Shown here piece by piece: positions 1-9,700 of a stretch of DNA of 26,236 nucleotides. Below the pieces are notes generated by a model that was not told the origin of the DNA, made no database searches, and saw only the letters and a program-made list of their open reading frames with translations. The DNA comes from Liolophura sinensis (lineage: Eukaryota; Mollusca; Polyplacophora; Chitonida; Chitonidae), in NCBI RefSeq assembly GCF_032854445.1, contig NC_088303.1:29121265-29147500 (forward strand), given 5' to 3'. Every line of letters starts with the position of its first letter. Position 1 is the stretch's first letter. Position numbers and translations under genes: made by a program.

Positions 1-387
1 TATACATCGCTTCAACCACTAGACAAGGCGTACCTTTGGAACTAGTGCAACACATGCAGCCTTACTGAGGCTTTGCTTCACTACTGATGTCTTTGTGTCA
101 ACTCATAATCAACATCCAACAATAAAAATTCTTTCAGGCGTCTGTTGGAACCATATTTTGCATATTTTAGAATGCATCAATACTGAGTATTACTAGAGAT
201 ACTGCGACAGATTTCTTGTTTTCTGACATCACTTCCTGCCTCATCCTCATGAACACTGTGTCCTTGGTATTGTTGAAAATTTCTGCGTGAAACTTGCCTG
301 TGGTGGCAGTGATGAAAAGCGAACATAATGAGTTTTGCATGTGCAGTAGCGAGTACGGCAAGAGATGTGAAACCTTTATAGTTTTAC

Positions 388-529
388 CTCTTAATCTTGT
401 CCTCTTGTTTACGGGCATGTTTTTTCAGTAAGATGTTTTCCTCATACATCCGCAGGTAACGATCCTCCAAGTCATTTCTGTCCAGTTTCGCCACAAGACC
501 TCTCTGGTGGATGAACTTCTGGTCAAGCG
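388..529 (-). CDS. RPGRIP1L: RPGRIP1L-like (fantom), third visible coding exon
   Basis: Read on the minus strand, this 142-nt exon follows an acceptor (TGTGTGCAG) and ends at a GTAAAAC donor. It enters in phase 1 and leaves in phase 2. It encodes [12 protein letters not shown], then [16 protein letters not shown], then [13 protein letters not shown]. The run [18 protein letters not shown] is, from memory, nearly the same as the N-terminal coiled-coil start of vertebrate RPGRIP1L (a ciliary transition-zone scaffold of the NPHP/MKS modules); RPGRIP1 shares this region, so the paralogue assignment is less sure than the family. The charged, Leu-rich stretch fits a coiled coil. The rest of the gene lies beyond the left edge; 1-387 shows no further exon I can support and reads as intron. 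Confidence 0.88.
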
Positions 530-689
530 CTGCACACATAACACAGTCACAGGAACAGTTATGACAGTAAGTTAATACTTACACATTAATAAGGTCAATT
601 CTAACAAGAAAATGACACAAAATTTATAAAAAAAGCCAGGCAACAGGCAAAATTTGCTGTATTCACTTATTTTATTGTTGTTTCAAGCC

Positions 690-805
690 TTACTCAAAAA
701 CTTTTCACTTATACAATGGCAATCAGGTGTATGAGAAAGTAGACAGAGTGTCTGTGGTAAACCACAGTCCTTTGGCAAGTTACTGCTGAAATTTCTCACA
801 TATTA
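690..805 (-). mobile_element. SINE fragment, molluscan AAAT-tail group (divergent)
   Basis: The sequence reads TCAAGCCTTACTCAAAAAC, TTCACTTATACAATGGC, CAATCAGGTGTATGAG, then GGTAAACCACAGTCCTTTGG. It lines up with the copies at 7490-7612 and 16120-16300. It is old and diverged, inside the RPGRIP1L intron. Confidence 0.6.
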
Positions 806-1138
806 AATACAGCTATGCGCACAATTTTGTTACAAGATAAGATGTCTTGAATGAACAATGGACTGTGCAAACCGACAAATCAGCATCCTAGCAACTGAAA
901 GACGGGCATCTTCACCATCCAGCCACAACCCACTTAGCTTCCTTCATTTACACCTATTTTGTGCTTTCACACTTCCAAAAAAATGTCCTAAAGTTGTGTG
1001 TATTTTTTTCTTGAGTATTAGCTATAATTCTAATCTGTAGAGGAAAATACCTGTTTAAAGACTTGACAGAAAGAGTTAATTCTTCATACTGGTTTCTGAA
1101 CATAATTTATTTCTCTATAAAATGCATAGGACACTTAC

Positions 1139-1211
1139 CAGAGTCAGCTGCTTTACCCTTGGGTTTAGGGTTGTCCCCCCGGACAGGAATCAAGTCGTCA
1201 TCCGCCATCTT
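1139..1211 (-). CDS. RPGRIP1L: RPGRIP1L-like, second coding exon
   Basis: The minus-strand exon starts after ACATACAG (weak pyrimidine tract) and ends at a good donor (CTG|GTAAGTG). It encodes MADDDLIPVRGDNPKPKG followed by KAADS, leaving in phase 1, which matches the next exon. The internal ATG at 1206-1208 (AAGATGGCG) was my first candidate start. The exon is also open upstream: its first codon AAG joins in frame to the ATG-GTC-AAG of 2790-2798, giving MVKKMADDD. Translation may therefore start in either exon. The acidic and Lys/Pro-rich N-terminus is unlikely to be structured. Confidence 0.8.
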
Positions 1212-1319
1212 CTGTATGTTTGGTAAAATTACTGTTCCTAACTGGATGTTCCCGGCACATCAATAGTCGACTAAATTTCAACAAGCTGGAATAAGATATT
1301 TTAACAGCACATCAGTTTT

Positions 1320-1450
1320 CTTTAGTGAATTTATTTGATTAATTTTTCATTGCCATATTCAAAAATTTTAAATTTTTTTTATATGACACAATCAGGTTCA
1401 TGGGTGAAGGAAACCAAATCTCCCTGACTAAGCCACAGCCCTTTTCACAT
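1320..1450 (-). mobile_element. SINE fragment, degraded
   Basis: It contains TTTATTTGATTAATTTTTC, CAATCAGGTTCATGGGTG and ACTAAGCCACAGCCC, the same landmarks in the same order as the 690-805 and 7490-7612 copies, but heavily diverged. A short (ATGT)n run follows at about 1463-1483. Confidence 0.5.
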
Positions 1451-1544
1451 TATTGGAATGAATGAATGTATGTATGTATGTATGCTTGGTTTCTGTTCTA
1501 CGCCGTTTCTGAACAAATCATATGATGACAAGAATCATTAGGTG

Positions 1545-1650
1545 TGTGCACATATACTGTGTCTTCATATACATACTGTTGCAGGGTGAGTCCATGCTGC
1601 CAAAGTGCTGCCGACACTGAAGTAGCACCTCACCCAGTCACAATCACGTT
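1545..1650 (-). repeat. Dispersed repeat family C, copy 1
   Basis: The stretch ATACTGTGTCTTCATATAC..CATGCTGCCAAAGTGCTG..CACTGAAGTAGCACC..CACCCAGTCACA matches 7045-7225 (same strand) and, inverted, 18782-18955. Three copies in one window show a dispersed family, probably a SINE-like body; no head or tail is clear here. Confidence 0.65.
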
Positions 1651-1714
1651 TATTGCATTACTATTACAAAATTGAGCGTGAACAATGGAAGGGGAGATTT
1701 AACGACGTGGAGTT

Positions 1715-1966
1715 GATCAGCTTGAGTGGAGTGCTAATTCAGGATGCCATGACTCAGAAGCCTCTCGCCAACGTGGTCACTGTGAGCTCATGCTGGCCTC
1801 CTCTATGGTCATACATGGGAAGGCCTGCCGCCAACCTGCAGATAGCCGTAGGTTCCCCTGAGAACTGACCCGTTTCCTTCCACAATAATGCTGGACGCCG
1901 CTGAATAAGTAAAATATTCTTCAGTACAGTGGAAAACACAAATCAAATAAATTTATTTATTTATTT
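1715..1966 (+). mobile_element. SINE, tRNA-derived, AAAT tail (copy A1)
   Basis: A head with CCTCTCGCCAACGTGGTCAC and a B-box region is followed by the body ACATGGGAAGGCCTGCC, CAACCTGCAGATAGCCGTAG and AGTAAAATATTCTTCAGTAC, then an AATCAAATAAATTTATTT tail. It abuts an inverted copy (1946-2180), so the two form a tail-to-tail palindrome in the RPGRIP1L intron. Confidence 0.8.
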
Positions 1967-2180
1967 ATTTGACTGTTGTTTTACGCTGTTTTCAAGAATA
2001 TTTCACTTATATGACGGCGGCCAGCAATGTGGCGGATGGAAACCCGGCAGTGCCCGGAGGAAACCCACAACCATCCGCAGGCTGCTGCCGGACCTTCCCA
2101 CATACGGCCGGATGGGAAGCCAGCATCAGCTGGACTTGAACGCACAGCGACCGCATTGGTGCACATCAAACAAATATAAA
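1946..2180 (-). mobile_element. SINE, tRNA-derived, inverted copy (A2)
   Basis: In reverse complement it contains GTTCAAGTCCAGCTGATGC (B-box region), GTGGGAAGGTCCGGCAGC, GGATGGTTGTGGGTTTCC and TATAAGTGAAATATTCTTGA, then (AAAT)n. Well preserved; it shares its tail with the plus-strand copy to the left. Confidence 0.85.
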
Positions 2181-2789
2181 TAAATGAATGTAATAATACA
2201 GGAATAGGTAGATGTAGTATACACAACTGCACTGACTCCAGCCATGCACGTGTAAATGTCAAAATACTGAGACACAGCTGACAATTTCATTTTACCTCTG
2301 GCAAAGTGACTCAAACTTTTCTTTTGTTATACAACAGCAGTTTTTGCAATAATCACTTTGATCCATCAAACAGTATCGACTCAACCTAATTATCAGTGCA
2401 TGACAGCTGTCATCAGACATAATTTGGCACAAAATGACAAGACAAGCTCAGACGTGCAAATCTTCGAGTTGAAAATTGTTTGAAGCAGTGATGTACAATT
2501 AAAATGAAACAACTAACCAACTTGTGCAAGTTAATCGGTGTATAAATTGCCTTTTGTTACTCAAACAAAGTCTGTATTCCATTTTCCTCAGACGACAATA
2601 ACATTACATGCATTTCAAAGAACATTTATATATATCGATAACTGAACCCTTCGAAAGCAACAACAACGACATTCCCCGCAAGCGATACTGTGATGTGTAA
2701 ACTACCCGTTGCTAGCAAGGTTTTCAAGTAACTGTCGCCCTCAGATAAACGTACACATAATGTACGTAAAGAATAAATATGGAACAAAC

Positions 2790-2798
2790 CTTGACCAT
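2790..2798 (-). CDS. RPGRIP1L: RPGRIP1L-like, candidate first coding micro-segment (MVK)
   Basis: On the minus strand GGGCCATGG is a near-perfect Kozak context. Three codons (ATG GTC AAG) run to a usable donor, AAG|GTTTGT. The resulting phase 0 joins in frame to the AAG that opens the exon at 1211. The ETS/NRF1-like promoter spot lies about 90 bp upstream. Joining across the 1.6-kb intron 1212-2789 is inference: the donor is not strong and no transcript was seen. If the exon is only 5' UTR, translation starts at 1208 instead. Confidence 0.55.
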
Positions 2799-2825
2799 GG
2801 CCCGTTTTCCAAAAACATCAAAAGT

Positions 2826-2831
2826 TTACAT
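2826..2831 (-). promoter_or_regulatory. Start-stop mini-uORF (ATGTAA)
   Basis: On the minus strand ATGTAA lies 28 bases upstream of the strong-Kozak ATG at 2798. If transcription starts near 2880-2900 it would be a minimal upstream ORF that can stall or consume scanning ribosomes. Confidence 0.35.
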
Positions 2832-2885
2832 TTTACCACAGTTTAAACGCAAGCTCTTAGATTTTTCACGACAGATATTCTATAT

Positions 2886-2922
2886 CAACTTCCGGTCGCG
2901 CTGGGCATGCGCGTACCGTTTA
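2886..2922. promoter_or_regulatory. Candidate CpG-rich promoter with ETS and NRF1-like sites
   Basis: In otherwise AT-rich DNA, ACTTCCGGT (2888-2896) matches an ETS-family site (ACCGGAAGT on the minus strand). GGGCATGCGCGTA (about 2903-2915) resembles an NRF1 site with one or two mismatches. Such pairs are typical of TATA-less housekeeping or ciliary promoters. Position and orientation fit transcription of the RPGRIP1L-like gene leftwards; bidirectional activity is possible. Confidence 0.45.
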
Positions 2923-3159
2923 TAGAGGGTCATGAAAAGGGGAATCGACTCCTACCTTGAAACCAGATGCTTTGCTTTTGAAGAAAAGAGTGCCGGTACA
3001 CATCCCTTAAACTCAGAAAGAAAAGAAAAGAAACTCAGACCTTCTTCTTTTGACAAACAGGAAACATTTTAAATATTTTTGCTGGTAGTTCCTTAAGGTA
3101 TGTTTCAATCCAGTTTTACCAGGTTATATAGTTTCAGTCCAGGTTATACATGTGTCTAT

Positions 3160-3300
3160 ACTGTGTCCAGCGGCGGATCCAAGGGGAACTTTAGGCCTGC
3201 TCCCACCTCCTGTGCGATAGCTGTCTCGCTGGGCATGTCCGGGTTTGATCCCGGGTCTCCTGACCTCGAGGCGGACGCTGTTAAGCGTGTTAAAATAAAG
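3160..3300 (-). mobile_element. tRNA-like SINE head or tRNA relic
   Basis: In reverse complement, a CGTCCGCCTCGAGGTCAGG arm is followed by CCCGGGATCAAACCCGG, a good B-box/T-arm. Acceptor stem and A box are incomplete, so this is a tRNA-derived relic or SINE head, not a working tRNA. A similar piece lies at 7253-7330. Confidence 0.5.
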
Positions 3301-3370
3301 AAACCATATAATTACTGGCAGTGTTGGCTACAAAAAAAACAACAAATGAATGGCACACATACAGCACGAT

Positions 3371-3583
3371 GGCATGTAACATACTTACTTGGATTTGCGA
3401 GTCGTCAGTCATTTAAGCTCTGTCTCTCTTTCCCTCACATACGACAAATGTTAATGAACTGTATATCGGTAGCCTATGTTCAAGTTAACGGTCAGTTCAT
3501 TAACATTTGTCGTATGCGAGGGAAAGAGATACAGAGCTTAAATGACTGGCGACTTACAAATCCAAGTAGGTATAATACATGCA
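3371..3583. repeat. Long inverted repeat (foldback), about 80-90 bp arms, 31-bp loop
   Basis: The left arm (3382-3461) and the right arm (3493-3572) are reverse complements with only about five mismatches over 80 positions. For example TCATTTAAGCTCTGT pairs with ACAGAGCTTAAATGA, and ACGACAAATGTTAATGAACT with AGTTCATTAACATTTGTCGT. Pairing continues weakly about ten bases outward. It could be a foldback transposon relic, a MITE dimer or an RNA hairpin source. A 193-codon frame crossing it is not a credible gene. Confidence 0.9.
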
Positions 3584-3759
3584 ATTTATATATATTGCCT
3601 TGGGCCCTGTTTCACCATAGTGCTGGCCGTCGTATAAGTGAGGGTGGGACTAGTCTAATCTGTAATCAGACTAAACATTAATTGCAGAGAAATCTTAGTT
3701 TCGCCCAAAATATAGCTATAGATTATGGTGGCTGGTAATGTTTTTGACAACTTGTAACA

Positions 3760-3895
3760 AAACGGCGACCGTCGTGCCATCCGCGAGGAAGACGCGGAGG
3801 GCTCGACTGGCGCTGAGGGCGTGCCTGTGGAGGCCGTGGTTTCATTGAAAGCGCGCCCTCTGTGAACCTTCGTGTCCCCGCATGGCAAGATCTTT
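3760..3895. other. Isolated GC-rich segment, unassigned
   Basis: About 130 bases of high GC (GCGAGGAAGACGCGGAGGG..GCGCGCCCTCTG) sit in AT-rich DNA. Both strands are open for 30-70 codons, but there is no splice acceptor, and a TAA stands directly upstream of the plus frame. It may be a mobile-element fragment or a regulatory CpG island. Confidence 0.35.
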
Positions 3896-4093
3896 TACAT
3901 TCTTTTACATTTTACATATACTTTTTTCGTTGGTGCATTTTTAAGATATCACAAAATACTTTACAGATACTAAAACATAGTTAAAGACATCAAGAATAGA
4001 ATTAAGGATATCAGTAAGTAGGCCTAATGTCTACAGATATATTTCTTGGTATATATCTTGAAACCATTTCAAGATACAAAGTACTAGTATTCA

Positions 4094-4330
4094 TTTGGCG
4101 TTCAGCATGAATGGGATAGTGCAACGACTGGTTGGCCCGTATCAGTATAATGGCTCGGGCGGGGCAGCTTAATTGCCTTCGGTAAGTCGTCTCAGTGAAT
4201 GATCAATAGAGCGGTGGCAATCCGTCCTGCAACAAGGAGGCACATTGCATACACTCTAAGGATTCCTTCCTCGTCATATGACTGAAAAATTGTTAAGGAC
4301 GATGTTAAGCCCGAAGTACTCACTCACTCG
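4094..4330 (+). mobile_element. SINE of a second family, CACTCACTC tail (copy B1)
   Basis: TTGGCGTTCAGCATGAATGG, CGACTGGTTGGCCCGTATC, GCCTTCGGTAAGTCGTCTC, AGGATTCCTTCCTCGTCATA and a CACTCACTC end match, inverted, the element at 6169-6437. This copy is slightly more diverged (for example a TTAAT change after GGCAGC). Confidence 0.85.
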
Positions 4331-6168
4331 TGGCACAGTGGGCTTTATGTCACACCTATATATTTTTTTCTCTGAAGATTCGCCTTTTCAAGCATATGCA
4401 TACATTGTAGGAGTAAAGTTCACACGAATATTATTTAGATCTGAAAATATAATGGTGTATAAAAAGATGGTCTGACTTCATTCACGCTATATATGTAAAT
4501 TGTCGATATACATCTAGTTCATAAAGCCAACCTTACAATACAAACATTCTACAGCATTTAATTCAGTAAACAAAATTTCGAATTTAAATTTTGTCATTCG
4601 CTGAAGTGAAGAAATTCCAGATAAAATCTTTGTTTTACAATATTTGGCAGAAATTCTCTCCATTCCGTCATCAGACATAAAAGGAGTCCTATAGCTAATA
4701 ATTTGTAATCGTTTTTGCCCTTTGACCCTCGTGACCTCTACCCCATAGGGATATATGGATTAATGAAAACATTATACGTCTACATGTATCGAAACTTAAA
4801 AATGGCGTGTTTACTGTAAACGATTTAACGGGTAATTAGCTACCTGGGTATATTTATATATCTTTCCAATAGTTAAGGTAAGTACATTTTTACATATATT
4901 CATATATACGTAAATGTTGAATTGTTTGTGCTACAGGGACATGTTGAAAGAACGTTGCGGGCTCTTTTTGATTATGGTGTTGACGTGGTACTAGAGGCTC
5001 AAAAAGCAGAGTTGACCTACACTGTAACCCAATCGTCAAACTTCATCAATAATTGTCTTCTGGTTTATCTAACAATAAGGGCGGAGGACAGAATTAAGGC
5101 TTGACGTTTAGAGCATTCACTGTGCTTAAAACTTAAAAAAATAATAATAATAACGAGCAAACCCATTGCATTTGATTAATGCAGATATGCATATACATGT
5201 GATTTAATTGTATACTTATGATATTTAATTCTTGATAAGGAGATAGTCGGATGCCACCATAGTTGTTTTATCATATAGTAAAATATCAAAACATGTATTC
5301 ATTTTTTCACAGTTCATATGTCTTTGTAATGTTATATTTCGAAAACGTTAAGTAGCCTATTAGTAGTATATCGTTAAATACTGAGCCAGCTTTCCGTTTT
5401 AAGTGACAGCTGCCAAATGTAGACAAGAGGATCCCCGAATAATACATATGTGACTAAAAACTTACCGGGGTCCGTAATCCTTCACGCACGTGTTACCATC
5501 AGGTAGCCAAAGTTGGGTGGTCACGACGTTTTTTCGCGTTAGGAGCGGTAGGTCATACAAATGCTTTTATATTCGTTTTACTCATACTGGCTGCATAGCG
5601 CACAGCGGTCGAGGAAATATAAAGCGTCCATCTTTAAAGGTGACTAAAACAATCTACCGTACCTAAAATTCAAACGAAAATGTTTTTTTTTATTTATCTT
5701 TAAAAAGATAAAAAGAAACAAAATAATTTTTGGATGGTATTGGTATAATAATATTATAAATGAGGATGCAAAACATGTTTAATAAATATATGTACACTAA
5801 AATTTGATCTTTTCAGCTGAAAAACGTGTTCACCCTAAATTTTGATCATATTTATATTTTAAATATATTCTTAAATATTGTCATAATTGGATTAAATGTA
5901 TATCTTTATACAGACATACCAACAAATTTACATTGAAATTATTTTTTTATACGTGCATCACGTCTTTTTTTAGAACATTATTATGCAACGATAAATACCA
6001 AAAAGTGGTCCCAAATATTAAAAACCATATCTGCAAATAAGTTTTGACGCTCTTTTATCTGGTTTTGGCATTATTTTTACGTTTCTTCTTCTCTAAAGTT
6101 GAAACACCACGATATGGCTGCCGTTAATCTATTAACGAGCCGAAGCTTGGATTAAAACAACACATCGC
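4331..6168. other. AT-rich intergenic stretch, no supportable gene
   Basis: Very AT-rich, with many in-frame stops. Two weak exon-like pieces were seen. One is a plus-strand frame at 4922-5104 after a CTACAG acceptor-like site. The other is a minus-strand frame ending at a CCCCG|GTAAGT donor (about 5466-5555). Neither can be tied to a gene. Confidence 0.6.
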
Positions 6169-6437
6169 GAGAGTGAGTGAGTGAGTGCTTGGGGTTTAAC
6201 GTCGTGCTCAATAATTTTTCAGTCATATGACGACGAAGGAATCCTTAGGGTGTATGTAATGTGCCTCCTTGTAGCAGGACGGATTTCCACCGCTCTTTTA
6301 TCTAGTGCTGCTTCACTGAGACGACTTACCGAAGGCAAGTAAGCCGCCCCGCCCGAGCCATTATACTGATACGGGTCAACCAATCGTTGCACTATACCCT
6401 TTATGCTGAACGCCAAGCGAGGAAGTTACAACTCGCA
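6169..6437 (-). mobile_element. SINE of a second family, inverted copy (B2)
   Basis: GAGTGAGTGAGTGCTTGGGG, TTTTTCAGTCATATGACGAC, GAAGGAATCCTTAGGG, GAGACGACTTACCGAAGGC and GCTGAACGCCAAGCGAGG are the landmarks. It is the reverse complement of 4094-4330 and better preserved; the GTGAGTGAGT terminus is on the left. Confidence 0.88.
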
Positions 6438-6514
6438 TCGTGTATCATCGTGTGTTAAAAAGACATGTAATGATTTCCCCGTTTAACATTTGATAGTAAA
6501 TGTACTCTCATTCT

Positions 6515-6560
6515 CTGTATGGATCTTGGGTTCTGCTCGGTATCCTCCTGTGAAGTAAAA

Positions 6561-6607
<47 letters not shown>

Positions 6608-6609
6608 AC
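6515..6609 (+). mobile_element. SINE remnant with (TAAA)n microsatellite
   Basis: TGGATCTTGGGTTCTGCTC and GTATCCTCCTGTGAAG look like the middle of the AAAT-tail SINE. They are followed by about 14 uninterrupted TAAA units (6558-6608). The tail probably seeded the microsatellite. Confidence 0.6.
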
Positions 6610-6728
6610 ACTGTAATGAAACAATCAAATGGCTGTGATTCACCATTTGTACTTGACAAGAATGAAATACTTAATCACACTGTTGTTATTGTGCTATATT
6701 TTGTGTTGTCGTCTTGCATATTTTACAG

Positions 6729-9700
6729 GCGTTCAGCATCAAAAGAGACATACATAAGAACAAGGTTTTCGTGGATTTTCCCCGTGGGAGAAACTATGGG
6801 CGCGTGCACCTACCTGTTGTTTGCACTGGTTCTCCAGTACACCTGTCGCGTGACGTCACATTGCATGTACCGCAGGTACCCCTTAGATCTGAACCTGGAT
6901 GACAACCTTATCAGCGTAGGGGGGCGAGATTATGCCTACAATGTGGCTGTCAAGTCAGCAGGCCCGAGTAAGTATGTATACGCTGTCAGACTAAGTCATA
7001 CATTATCATCGGTATATGTGTTTTTCACTGATAGATTAAGTGTGCGTAGGCCTACATACACTGTATCTTCTTGGGCGAGTTCATGCCGCCAAAGTTCTGC
7101 CGCCACTGAAGTATCATGTTGAAGACAGCAGAAAATGACATCGCACCCAGTCACATTATACTTACACCGGTCCAACCTGCCCTCTTTCCTTGTTCTAGCG
7201 CTGAGGGACAAGCGAGGTAGCAACAAGTAGGCTACCATTTTTAAAATCTATGGTATAACCCGACCCTGGTTTGATCCCGAGGCTTCCAATTTGGAGGTGG
7301 ATGCTGTAACCATTAGGCCACCGAAGCGGTCCTCGTCGGACGATTGTAGATCGTATATATGCTCAACTCACATACGATATCACTGTGCGAACAACAGATG
7401 GAAATGCTTGATGACCACTTAGTATCATCTATAGTTTCTACTTGGTCACTGTACCTGCTTACGTCACTTTCTGATTAGGATAATTGTTTATTTCTTTATT
7501 TATTTGACTGGTGCACCGAACTGAGAATTTTTTCCATTAGTGTGACGGCAGTCAGGTTTATGGGTGGAGAAAACCGGAGAGTTCGGAGTAAACCACCGTC
7601 CCTCGGCAAGTACCTGCTGTATAGATGGTTATAGTATATGGGGTTTCTGTGTGGATACTCTCTAAAAGCTACTTTGTACTAGTGGTTCACGCTGTTGTGG
7701 CAAAAATGCACATCCACATTATTTTGTGTACCAGCAGGACACAAACTGTGTAACTCGTGTAATACGTCCACAGTGACTTGTGTATATGTCTGTGTACAGC
7801 TAAACCGTCATTGTGGATGCGCATATTTGTACAGAATCGTTATTAGTGAGTAGACCTACTTCATGTGGTCGCCATGTGCACGTGTGATTACCAGTATCAT
7901 TTGTGATTACATGGATACAGAGCGGATTGAACCACGCTGACTGATTAAGACGAAAATGTTGGAACAGAATTGTGAGCTTAAGAACAAGTTCAATTTTTTT
8001 CTTCCTCGTATACAAGTTACCTTAATATAATTTCAACGACAGCATTAACGTACGCGTAGGCCTACATGGGAAAACTGTGACGCTGTGTGTGATTTTAAAC
8101 CACGTAAACGAGAAAACAGTGATACTCTGTGTGGTTGTAAACCACTTAAACGAGAAAACAGTGATGCTCTGTGTGGTTGTAAACCCCGTAAACGAGATAA
8201 CAGTGATGCTCTGCGTGGTTGCAAGCCATGTAAACGAGAAAACAGTGATGCTCTGCGTGGTTGTAAACCACGAAAACGAGATAACAGTGATGCTCTGTGT
8301 GGTTGTAAACCCCGTAAACGAGAAAACAGTGATGCTCTGTGTGGTTGCAAGCCATGTAAACGAGAAAACAGTGATGCTCTGCGTGGTTGTAAACCACGTA
8401 AACGAGATAACAGTAATGTTATGTGTGATTGTAAACCGCATACGCGAGAAAACCGTGATGCTTTTCGTGATTGTCAACTACACAGCAGCACTGTTTTCTT
8501 ATTCCATCGATAACATGTGATACAGGCTTATATAAATAAATTTAAAAAAATTTTCTGTTTGGGTCATGAAGATGAAAACGGGACTCCAAACGAAGGCTTG
8601 ACTGGTGTTGAATCAGACGTAACGGTAAGATAATTTTTTTGGAAAATGCAGAGAGTAACTACAGTTTTGCCTTCACATGTTTCCTTCACAGGTGACGATT
8701 TTAAAAATGCAGAGAGTAACTGCAGTTTAGCCGTCATACGCCTCCACCACAGGTGATGATTTTGAAGACGCAGAGAGTAACTGCAGTTTTGTCTTCACAT
8801 GCTTCCTTAAGCACGTGAACAACTGTTTCTTCTCTGTTTTGAATATCTGGGCCTCCGTGACCGACTGGTTAGCCTACCAGCACGGCGCAATAACTCAAGA
8901 GTCTCTCACAAATGCCGTCACTGTTAGTTCATTTCCCCTCCGGTTGTAAATGGGAAGGTCTGCCAGCACCCTTTGGATGGCCGTGGCTTTCCTTCGGGCT
9001 CTGCTCGGTTTCCTCCTACCATAATACTGGCCGCCGTAGTATAAGTGAAATATTCATGAGTGCGGCGTAAAACACCAATCAAATAAATAAATACATACAT
9101 ACATACATACATACATACATACATACATACATACATACATACATACATACATACATACATACATACATACATACATACATACATACATACATACATAAAT
9201 CAATAAATAAATAAACAAATAAATAAATACATAAATAAATAAATAAATAAATAAATAATTAAATAGGTGAGTATTCTTCTTATCAGGTAGAGACATGTAC
9301 GGCTGAGTACCGTGCACTTCCTGATAGCACCATGTGCATTAAAGACAGCCCCAAGGTCATGTTCTCCGGAGTGACGGAGGAAGACAGACGCATTATTGTG
9401 GATGCCCACAACTTCTACAGAGGCAACTCTTACCCGGAAGCCGAGGACATGCAGAAAGTGGTAAAAAAACAGCAACATTTCAATGATGTATGATGCATAC
9501 AAAGCTATTTGAAAGCCCTGAAAATCGGATGTAGGAAGGGAATAAGGTGTTGTAGACGAATACCCCGAATACCAACTTAAAGAACAGAATTTTTCAGCCA
9601 TGTTAAGATCAAGTTGTAGTTTTTAAAAGCTGTAAGTAAAGGTTGTTATTGGGCATCACCTGCTATTCATTTCAACTGATTAAAGTTTTACAGGCTTAAC

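Noticed and set aside
3100-3681. 193-codon plus-strand frame
   Set aside because: It crosses the foldback repeat and a tRNA-like relic. No domain or splice context supports it.
4922-5104. Possible exon GHVERTLRALFDYGVDVVL after CTACAG
   Set aside because: It has an acceptor-like start, but no donor in a supported place, no neighbouring exons and no domain I recognise.
7253-7330. Functional tRNA gene
   Set aside because: A- and B-box are recognisable but the stems do not pair fully; better explained as a SINE head.
8067-8475. CRISPR-like array
   Set aside because: Units are directly adjacent with no unique spacers, and the context is an animal intron.
8022-8477. Antisense frame with ITVFSFTWF-type repeats
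   Set aside because: A by-product of the 42-bp minisatellite; similar open frames exist on the other strand.
8924-9317. Minus-strand frames rich in MYVC and LFIY repeats
   Set aside because: Translations of the (ATAC)n and (AAAT)n microsatellite in a SINE tail.
9287-9460. Exon 2 starting at the first AG (TATCAG, 9286)
   Set aside because: With the phase set by exon 1 it reads into TGA within seven codons. The AG four bases later keeps the frame and gives the expected CAP N-terminus.
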